Shown: piece by piece, positions 14,479 to 20,335 of the stretch | Numbering within the stretch: the stretch's first letter is position 1 | Layout of the letters: each line of letters opens with the position of its first letter | Source of the DNA: a virus | DNA length: 20,335 nucleotides | Reading direction: 5' to 3' (one strand) | IMG/VR virus record: IMGVR_UViG_3300045919_000001 | Coordinates: 1-20,335 of that record | Translations under genes and position numbers: made by a program | The notes under the pieces: model-generated | Databases searched by the model: none | What the model was told of the DNA's origin: nothing | What the model saw: the letters and a program-made list of their open reading frames with translations, nothing else

Positions 14479-15855
14479 TTAGTTCGCTGCTGTTACTGTT
14501 GAGCGATAACGCACAATCGCGTTAGGGTCGATGATTGAGGTACACAAACGCTTTTCACCGTAGAACGTGATAGAGCCTGGCAATGTTTGGTCGAAACGCT
14601 GCATCACCATGCTCAAACGGTCAACGATGCCGTGTGCGCGATTCCAGTCACCGAAGTACATCGGATATTTAGGAATTGCACCAGCGGCAGCCGTAGTGCC
14701 TTGGCTTGGGTTGTCGAGATACTTATTGACCACCACATCAAAGCCGCATAGCTGTCCAATGATACCGTCTGAACGTGACAAGCCGTCAACGTAGATAGGG
14801 CGACCGTTACTATCAACCAAGCCACGAATACCCTGCAACAAAATAGGGTTAATCATAAACTTCGCCGAGCTAGTCCAGTATTGCTGTGGCAAGCTGTAAA
14901 TCAAGTTGATAACGTCTTTGTACGTGATTCCGTTCGCACCGACTGTATTGACGTTTGAGGTCAATTGGTCGAGCGTTGCAATGCTGTGCAAACCGTTAGT
15001 CGCTGCTGTACCGCTAGAGCCGAATGCTGGAACACTTACCAACCCGCCTGTGTAGGTAGCATTTGCGCCGCCGTATTGGTTCAATCCGCGTAAGCCAGAT
15101 GTCGCACCTGTCGCTGTAGTGGTGGAGCCTGATTGGTCGTTGTTCGATACCATCGACTGTGCCTCAGCTTGTGAAAATTCAGCAAGCATGTCAGATACCA
15201 CGTTAGATTCTAAACCATCAATGTCAGCCAAAGCAGACGTGCGGATCGGGAACTGTACGTTCAAGTCAGACATCGTCAATTGCCAGATTACAGATGCTTC
15301 AGTCGTCGCCGCGCCGTTGTTTTGGATTGGATAGCCCCAAGCTGCACCTGCGTTACCTGTCTTAGTGCGGAACTGGTAAGTGCTACCAGCCGTTGACAAA
15401 GAACGTGACATGCCGCGCATCGGATTAGCCAAACGCAAAGCCACAAACAACGGGTCGTATTCGGTACGTCCACCGATACCATCGCCTGAGCCTGTAAATC
15501 CAGCGGCTTCATTCAAAAACGCAAAGTGTTGAGCTTCATCTTCGAAGAGTTTGATCTCTTTTTGCAAACGACCACCATCTTTAACGAAGGCATTGATTTG
15601 CTCTTTAACCATCTTGTTTACTTCGCCGCGCAGGGTCTTTTCAGGCTTGATGAAAGCGGGAACTTGAACTTGTGCGATTTTCGCCTCAAGTGCAATCAGC
15701 TTGTCTGTGATGGTGTTGGAGATTTCTTCAACCTTGGCGAGCGTTTCAACCTTTGCGGCTTCTACGCTTGCAGCGGTTTCAGTTTTGATGGTGACAATTT
15801 CAGCAACTTGCTTCGCTTCGATTTTGTCAATAGCTTCGAGGATTTCTTTACTCAT
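14479..15855 (-). CDS. Major capsid protein, HK97 fold with N-terminal delta-like domain (458 aa)
   Basis: This is the likely shell protein. Residues 1-65 are a Glu/Lys/Ala-rich coiled coil (KIEAKQVAEIVTIKTETAAS), and the scaffold-like region extends to about 110. Capsid-fold motifs follow: LFVALRLANPMRG, QFPIRTSALADIDGLE, LRGLNQYG and C-terminal FDQTLPGSITFYGEKR. The protease upstream probably removes the N-terminal domain as in HK97, but the cleavage site is not visible. AAAGGAG precedes the ATG. A 74-base leader with two small hairpins separates it from the protease gene. Length is slightly above HK97 gp5 (385 aa). Confidence 0.93.
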   Translation of the reverse strand: MSKEILEAIDKIEAKQVAEIVTIKTETAASVEAAKVETLAKVEEISNTITDKLIALEAKIAQVQVPAFIKPEKTLRGEVNKMVKEQINAFVKDGGRLQKEIKLFEDEAQHFAFLNEAAGFTGSGDGIGGRTEYDPLFVALRLANPMRGMSRSLSTAGSTYQFRTKTGNAGAAWGYPIQNNGAATTEASVIWQLTMSDLNVQFPIRTSALADIDGLESNVVSDMLAEFSQAEAQSMVSNNDQSGSTTTATGATSGLRGLNQYGGANATYTGGLVSVPAFGSSGTAATNGLHSIATLDQLTSNVNTVGANGITYKDVINLIYSLPQQYWTSSAKFMINPILLQGIRGLVDSNGRPIYVDGLSRSDGIIGQLCGFDVVVNKYLDNPSQGTTAAAGAIPKYPMYFGDWNRAHGIVDRLSMVMQRFDQTLPGSITFYGEKRLCTSIIDPNAIVRYRSTVTAAN

Positions 15856-15877
15856 GGTCGTACTCCTTTGTTTTGGT

Positions 15878-15891
15878 TGCCTTCACAGGCA
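15878..15891 (-). promoter_or_regulatory. Small hairpin in the capsid-gene leader
   Basis: TGCCT and AGGCA form a five-pair stem with a four-base loop, 22 bases before the first capsid start. It is weak alone and may occur by chance. Confidence 0.3.
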
Positions 15892-15910
15892 GTTCAATTG
15901 GAAAGATTCT

Positions 15911-15922
15911 CCTCCGTAGAGG
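15911..15922 (-). promoter_or_regulatory. C(UACG)G tetraloop hairpin after the protease gene
   Basis: CCTC-TACG-GAGG forms a four-pair stem with a UNCG-class loop, an unusually stable tetraloop. It lies seven bases after the protease stop, in the leader of the first capsid gene. It may protect or punctuate the transcript. Confidence 0.35.
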
Positions 15923-15929
15923 TGAATTT

Positions 15930-16691
15930 TTATACTCTTTGTTGCAACTCCTTGAGCAAAATACGCTCGTTTAGTGCTTGTAAAATTGCTGCTTCGACTA
16001 CCGCATCAGAATCACTCCGAGGTGGCGTTTTATTTTGAGCCTCTATGATGCGCTTCAAAATTGAAGATGCGGTAGTCGCACTCTTCTTGGATATGCCTGC
16101 ATCTCGCAAACACTTCTCAATGTTTCGCAAATCGGCTTTACCGTCTGCGTTAAAAAATTCTAATTGACTGATTTCAGCGGCTGGATTGTTTGGGTACATC
16201 ACCACGGACACTTCACGCAAGCCGCCTTTAGTAATCTGGAAAAATCCTTCTTCGTCATCTTCTTTAAGAGGATTGCCAAGGGCATCAACCATGCAGGCTT
16301 CGTCGGCATACGCGCCAACAGACACACCGCCGAACATGTTGGGCGATTCCTTCAAAACTTTGTAGAGGTCTGAACCTGTATTGGTATTGGTGAATAAACG
16401 ACCCGATGCGCTCATTCCTTCATCGTCAAATGTGAGTTCGTCCCATTGACCGACTGGCATACCTAAATCATTGTGATTTAAAAACATCGGCAAGGGCTTG
16501 CCACTTGCTGCGAATTCGGCTGCCCAACTTGCGAAGCCTTCTGGCTTGTAGTTGAATTTTCGCCCGTCTGCACCTTCGCGCGCTCCCCATGTCGTAACTC
16601 GCGCTTCAATCTTTCCTGTGGGGGTCGTCGATTCGTCCGTCTGTTGACCGACTGTCAATTTGGCTTCGCATACGAGCGTGATATTCTTCAT
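15930..16691 (-). CDS. Prohead protease, HK97 gp4-like, with C-terminal extension (253 aa)
   Basis: This maturation protease probably cleaves the capsid delta domain and itself. Candidate catalytic residues are H73 in LPMFLNHN and S124 in GGVSVGAY, about 51 residues later; E160/S162 in LREVSVVMYPNN could complete the site. The PVGQWDELTFDDEGMSASGR block is also typical of S78-like proteases. The core ends near 180. Residues 180-253 form a helical charged extension (DLRNIEKCLRDAGISKKSAT) similar to the tails of other prohead proteases. An in-frame stop lies immediately before the ATG at 16691, and a GAGGG site lies eight bases upstream. The gene is between portal and capsid, as in HK97. Confidence 0.9.
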   Translation of the reverse strand: MKNITLVCEAKLTVGQQTDESTTPTGKIEARVTTWGAREGADGRKFNYKPEGFASWAAEFAASGKPLPMFLNHNDLGMPVGQWDELTFDDEGMSASGRLFTNTNTGSDLYKVLKESPNMFGGVSVGAYADEACMVDALGNPLKEDDEEGFFQITKGGLREVSVVMYPNNPAAEISQLEFFNADGKADLRNIEKCLRDAGISKKSATTASSILKRIIEAQNKTPPRSDSDAVVEAAILQALNERILLKELQQRV

Positions 16692-16808
16692 TTATTAACC
16701 CTCGCGTAATCGCTTGATTGTTGTCATGTATTATCGCGGTCTTATGAGTAATTGCTGGAAGCCTAACATAACTCTTCTTGATTTGCAAAAATAATTTAGT
16801 GAGTAGGT

Positions 16809-18191
16809 TCATTTTCCAATGTTCATCTTCTTGGTTTGACTTCCACCGCCGCCGCCCGTGTCCTGTGGCGAAGTTCCACCTATTGGCTCGGCTGGTTTAG
16901 GGTCTTTTATCTCGTCACCGCCTTCAATGTTTCCAAGTCCAAGATGCTGGCGAGCTTCGTTTGGCGTTAATATCCCAGCACCCACCCCAGCAACAGCATA
17001 ATTCATCTGGTCAAGTGGCGCGCCCTTGATAAAGTCGGCTGTGTAAAATTCAACCTTCAAATTCGGGTAGCCTTGAAATAATTGAACATTAAGATTCTGC
17101 TGAACATTCACGCAGGTTGGGTACATGATGGATTTGTAAAACTCATCAAGTACGGTTTGCGAGTTGTTGAATTTTTCACCAGGCAAGCCAATCATCAAAG
17201 GAGGAATACCAAACAACCCACAAATGCGGCGCATGGTCTGTTCTTTTAACTTCGCTGCGTCAGCATCTTGCAGGGTAAGCATATTCACTGGCAGGTACTT
17301 CAATCCGTTATCAAGCAACATGCCTTGACCCGGCTTCGATAAGTCTGATTCCTTCGAATTGGACATTTTCGCCCATGCTTCTTTTAAGCGTTTAGCCAAT
17401 TCCTCATATTTACCAGCGGGTACGACCTGTTCTGTCATAAATACGCCAGAAGGCTTCGCGCCGTTCTGCATTACATAATTCGCGTATAGGTCAATGTCTT
17501 GGTCGAGGGCGATTAGCTCCGCTGCGAGTATGGCTTTGTTAAATCCACCCACACCCTGCCAGCCTGCTTCTTTTGTGTGCATGACTTGGTAGTGTGCAAG
17601 GTCTGCATTTTTGGCAAACCCATACGTGGAAGTTGAAAGCCGATACGAAGGGTAGCGCGTAGAGCTAACTTGCGTTGTGATCAGCGTAGAATCGAGCGCA
17701 TACATCTCAATAGGGGTTTGTGTAGGGTCATCCTGATTCTTGCGCCAGAACAGCGTAAACGCTTCCCCTGATAAGTCCATCCACATGCACCACTGATACC
17801 AGAACTCATATTGTGTCTGGAAGTTGTTGGGATTTCGCAAAAGTGATAAAACTTGCTTTGCTTTCGCCGCGTCACGCTTGCCTATCTTTGCCGCGTCCTT
17901 AACTGCATCGACATACGTCCCATCATCCAATAGGCACATGACGTTAATCGGTAGTTGAGAGAGTGCGCGAGCTTTAGTGCCGACACAGGACATAACCGTA
18001 CTGTTTTTGGTCAGCATCGTCATATCGACGGCGCGACCAGCTTCTGTAGTCCCCGAAGTGGTTACATATAGGAGTTGCTGACTTTGTCGGTTGCCATTTG
18101 CGGCAATGACGTTATTTCCAAGGGTAGCCTGTCCGAATAAACTATTAGATTCGTTCGTTTTTTTCTTGCTGAAAATGTCAAAAATTCCCAT
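16809..18191 (-). CDS. Portal protein, HK97 family (460 aa)
   Basis: This protein forms the dodecameric DNA channel at one vertex. It has the family motifs MRRICGLFGIPPLMIG (about 320-335) and GILTPNEARQHLGLG (about 402-416). An N-terminal part (VMSCVGTKARALSQLPINVM) and WYQWCMWMDLSGEAFTLFWR are also typical. The C-terminus is Gly/Lys-rich and disordered-looking. AGGTGA precedes the ATG, and the gene starts 39 bases after the large terminase. Length is in the usual range. The adjacent terminase and protease genes confirm the role. Confidence 0.93.
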   Translation of the reverse strand: MGIFDIFSKKKTNESNSLFGQATLGNNVIAANGNRQSQQLLYVTTSGTTEAGRAVDMTMLTKNSTVMSCVGTKARALSQLPINVMCLLDDGTYVDAVKDAAKIGKRDAAKAKQVLSLLRNPNNFQTQYEFWYQWCMWMDLSGEAFTLFWRKNQDDPTQTPIEMYALDSTLITTQVSSTRYPSYRLSTSTYGFAKNADLAHYQVMHTKEAGWQGVGGFNKAILAAELIALDQDIDLYANYVMQNGAKPSGVFMTEQVVPAGKYEELAKRLKEAWAKMSNSKESDLSKPGQGMLLDNGLKYLPVNMLTLQDADAAKLKEQTMRRICGLFGIPPLMIGLPGEKFNNSQTVLDEFYKSIMYPTCVNVQQNLNVQLFQGYPNLKVEFYTADFIKGAPLDQMNYAVAGVGAGILTPNEARQHLGLGNIEGGDEIKDPKPAEPIGGTSPQDTGGGGGSQTKKMNIGK

Positions 18192-18230
18192 GCGTCACCT
18201 CGTTTCTTGCTGATTTGCTCAATAATACGC

Positions 18231-19892
18231 CTAAAATACACCGAAAGTAAAGCCGCCTGATTCATAAGGGTTATCAAGTGAGCAATGAGCCGCGATTATC
18301 ATAGCGATAATGCCATCAACCTTAGCAGACTTGTCAGCTTCATTCTTTCGCACCTTGATATTCCCGTTCACATCTTCGTAAACTTCGCAGTTCCCAAGCT
18401 GCCAGCCGACAAACGGATTACCGTCGTGTTTAATCTGTCCACCCATTATCATCTTTTCGACCAGTTTTGCAGGCTGCGACATAACTGCCATGCCCTGCCC
18501 TACCTTTTTGACGGGTATGCCTTCATCATGCAGCCTAGCCACGATAGACGCTGCATTATAGGCATCATAGCCAACTTCTTTTACATCATAAATCCCGCAT
18601 TGTGACTTTATGTACTCGCTGATTTCGCGGTCATCCATTACGTTACCCTCAGTCAATTTCAATATGCCTGAATTGATTGCAACGCGGAATATGTCTTGGT
18701 AATGTTTTGGGATTAACTCATACCCAGCTTCGGGAAGGAAGAACTGGAACTCAACATCGTAGTCTATTTCCCCGTAACGTTTAAGCGTACAGACTGCGTT
18801 CAAATCTCGCGTTGCTGCCAAGTCAAAGCCTATAAACACCGCTTCGGGTTCTTCTTCGCGTTTTGTAATAAGTGATTTGTCCCAATAAGCCCGATCTAAC
18901 CAAGCGGTATTGGCTGAAACGTAGATATTGAGTGATTTACAGAGAAAGTCATTAAGTGCAGCTGGCTTATGCTTTGCCTCTTCTGCCCGTTGTTCAATGG
19001 CTGAATCAAACACCGTGATGCCGTGCATCGGGTTCGCCTTCGCCCAGCTTGCAGGGTCGCGCCAATCATCTTGTGGGTCAAGTCCGTAAAGCAATCCAAA
19101 CCACTTAGGGTTATCGGTAGCCTCGCCGTTAAGCATTGACCTGTACATCTGCATATCTTCGTGGAATTTAGTGTCTTTAGTGAAGCTGGCGGTCGTGATG
19201 TATATACGTAAAGGATTTTCACGTGCCACCATACCAGAATGCAATACCTCGATTGAATTGCGGTCAACAATCTGTGCGGCTTCGTCCACAATCACGCAGG
19301 ACGGGTTCTTGCCGTCACCCGACTTCTTGGTATCGCGGGAAAGCGCAGAGAATTTAGACTGAGAATCGCCGACCTTCTTTACTTCATACGTCAGAGCATT
19401 GAAAAGCTTCGCCGCAAATCGCGGCATGGTTTCAACAAATCCCTTGGCAGAATCGAATACGATAGTTGCCTGCTCGCGGTTGGTCGCCAAAGTATAGACT
19501 TCTGATCCAGCTTCACCGAACTGCAATTCATACAGCCCGATTACCGCTGTCAGGGTAGATTTACCAGCCTTTCTGGGTATGTATAAGATGACATCCGACA
19601 CCATGCGGACGTTACCGTCTTTCTTTGACCGAAAGCCGTAGATTGCACAAATAAACAGGATTTGAAAAGGCTCAAGCTCTACAGGTTTGCCAGCGTCTTT
19701 GCCTTTAGTGTGGACTAAATAGCCTGCAAAATCTAAAACGTGCTGCGGGAAAGCTGGGCTGAATTCCCACTTCCAAGACTTATCTTCCATCTGATCAATA
19801 AATCGCTGGCAAGCTAAGCGAACATCGTTACAGACGTTTATTTCACCCTTTACAACTTGGTGTGCATACTCTACACCTGACTGCCATTTCAT
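18231..19892 (-). CDS. terL: Terminase large subunit, HK97-like (553 aa)
   Basis: This is the packaging motor and nuclease. Walker A is PRKAGKST (106-113) and Walker B is VIVDEA (200-205), with the catalytic Glu after the Asp. The nuclease centre is marked by GFDLAATRDL (Asp357), by D443 in VGYDAYNAAS and by D526 in KVDGIIAM. The order and spacing match HK97/P27-associated large terminases. Full length, no frameshift. It overlaps the small terminase by ATGA. Packaging strategy (cos or headful) cannot be stated from these motifs. Confidence 0.95.
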   Translation of the reverse strand: MKWQSGVEYAHQVVKGEINVCNDVRLACQRFIDQMEDKSWKWEFSPAFPQHVLDFAGYLVHTKGKDAGKPVELEPFQILFICAIYGFRSKKDGNVRMVSDVILYIPRKAGKSTLTAVIGLYELQFGEAGSEVYTLATNREQATIVFDSAKGFVETMPRFAAKLFNALTYEVKKVGDSQSKFSALSRDTKKSGDGKNPSCVIVDEAAQIVDRNSIEVLHSGMVARENPLRIYITTASFTKDTKFHEDMQMYRSMLNGEATDNPKWFGLLYGLDPQDDWRDPASWAKANPMHGITVFDSAIEQRAEEAKHKPAALNDFLCKSLNIYVSANTAWLDRAYWDKSLITKREEEPEAVFIGFDLAATRDLNAVCTLKRYGEIDYDVEFQFFLPEAGYELIPKHYQDIFRVAINSGILKLTEGNVMDDREISEYIKSQCGIYDVKEVGYDAYNAASIVARLHDEGIPVKKVGQGMAVMSQPAKLVEKMIMGGQIKHDGNPFVGWQLGNCEVYEDVNGNIKVRKNEADKSAKVDGIIAMIIAAHCSLDNPYESGGFTFGVF

Positions 19893-20293
19893 TGATTTAC
19901 CCTAGTGGATGGTCCCATCATAAATTTCTCGAACTTCTCAGGCGTTGTTTGCGATGCTTTCTTTAAGCTTTTTGGTGTAAGACAAAGTTCGTTAAGTATC
20001 CCTAAAGATAATGAAGCGGCTTTCTCTCTAATCGCTACATGATGATTTCGCCCAGATACGCCATTAGGATAATCCACAACCAACCCGTTCTTTTCTATAT
20101 CTTCACAGCATTTTATATATGTTTGGATTTGATCAGCCAACATACTAACTAAAACATCGTGCGAGTGCGGACTTGCCCCGCCATCTACTAAATAAGCTTC
20201 AATCTTCGTCACAAAATCAGCCCTAGTAAAGCTTGCAAAGTCTGCAATCATGTCAGCTCTTGCCTGCCTTATTGGCTTTCCGTTGCCTTTCAT
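19889..20293 (-). CDS. terS: Terminase small subunit, P27-like (134 aa)
   Basis: This protein probably recognises viral DNA for the packaging motor. The middle and C-terminal part fit the P27 family: LADQIQTYIKCCEDIEKNGL, then YPNGVSGRNHHVAIREKAAS and LGILNELCLTPKSLKK, the last equivalent to the usual 'l..lGLtP.sR' ending. Length is typical. GAGGG lies about seven bases before the ATG. It precedes and overlaps the large terminase (ATGA), the standard order. Confidence 0.85.
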   Translation of the reverse strand: MKGNGKPIRQARADMIADFASFTRADFVTKIEAYLVDGGASPHSHDVLVSMLADQIQTYIKCCEDIEKNGLVVDYPNGVSGRNHHVAIREKAASLSLGILNELCLTPKSLKKASQTTPEKFEKFMMGPSTRVNQ

Positions 20294-20335
20294 AAGATTA
20301 CCCTCTTTTCAAAAACTACTTTGCGGAAGTTTGTG
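20290..20335 (-). CDS. C-terminal end of an upstream gene, cut by the right edge
   Basis: One frame is open from the right edge and ends TNFRKVVFEKRVIL, with its TGA overlapping the small-terminase ATG (ATGA). The same overlap is used at several junctions in this operon, so a real gene end is plausible. Fourteen codons are too few to identify it. HNH endonucleases often lie here in HK97-like phages, but nothing visible shows that. Confidence 0.35.
   Translation of the reverse strand, partial: TNFRKVVFEKRVIL

Noticed and set aside
13415-15855. Frameshifted or split single capsid gene
   Set aside because: Both frames contain the complete capsid core with their own starts and ribosome binding sites, so this is a duplication, not a break.
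15526-16038. 170-aa plus-strand frame opposite the first capsid and protease genes
   Set aside because: It is antisense to two confidently identified genes and follows their codon pattern.
16692-16808. GATAAT-like box in the portal-protease gap
   Set aside because: No acceptable -35 element lies at 16-18 bases, so I do not call a promoter.
16606-16812. 68-aa frame starting by ATGA overlap at the portal stop and running into the protease gene
   Set aside because: It overlaps 86 bases of the protease in another frame, lacks a good ribosome binding site and has no recognisable pattern. The protease has its own start with GAGGG.

Overview
The window is one continuous packaging, head and tail module of a siphovirus (long non-contractile tail) of the HK97-like class. 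It is either a free phage or part of a prophage. Every supported gene is on the minus strand, so the transcript runs from the right edge to the left. Strong AAGGAG-type ribosome binding sites, tight gene packing and the protein families present suggest a proteobacterial host. No integrase, repressor, lysis, replication, tRNA or host gene is visible, so lifestyle and exact host cannot be read from this stretch.

Layout in transcription order. (1) Packaging: the last codons of an upstream gene, a P27-like small terminase and an HK97-like large terminase. (2) Head: portal, prohead protease, a major capsid protein with an N-terminal coiled-coil (delta-like) scaffold, then a second, clearly homologous capsid protein without that scaffold. 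(3) Neck: phiE125 gp8/HK97 gp6-like connector, head closure protein and tail terminator-like protein. (4) Tail shaft: tail tube, two small unrecognised genes, an HK97 gp10-like gene in an unusual place, the G/GT tail assembly chaperones joined by a -1 frameshift at GGGAAAG, and a 655-residue tape measure. (5) Tail tip: a distal tail protein, a hub protein (DUF2163/BR0599-like), a GNAT-fold-like protein where a cell-wall peptidase is often found, and a 1114-residue gpJ-like tip protein. (6) Host contact: a glycine-rich fibre or adhesin, a small membrane protein, and a run of small virion-type proteins, the last cut by the left edge.

The genes form one assembly line. Terminase and portal fill a protease-matured HK97-fold shell, the neck proteins close it, the G/GT chaperones coat the tape measure while the tube polymerises, and the tip and glycine-rich fibre contact the host. 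Many junctions are ATGA or TGATG overlaps, which suggests translational coupling.

The most unusual points are the tandem capsid paralogues, the complete lambda-type frameshift site, the GNAT-like gene in the tip cluster, the displaced gp10-like gene with two orphan neighbours, and the polyglycine adhesin encoded by triplet repeats. I did not see a defence island or a clearly unknown multi-gene system. The novelty is in the virion architecture.
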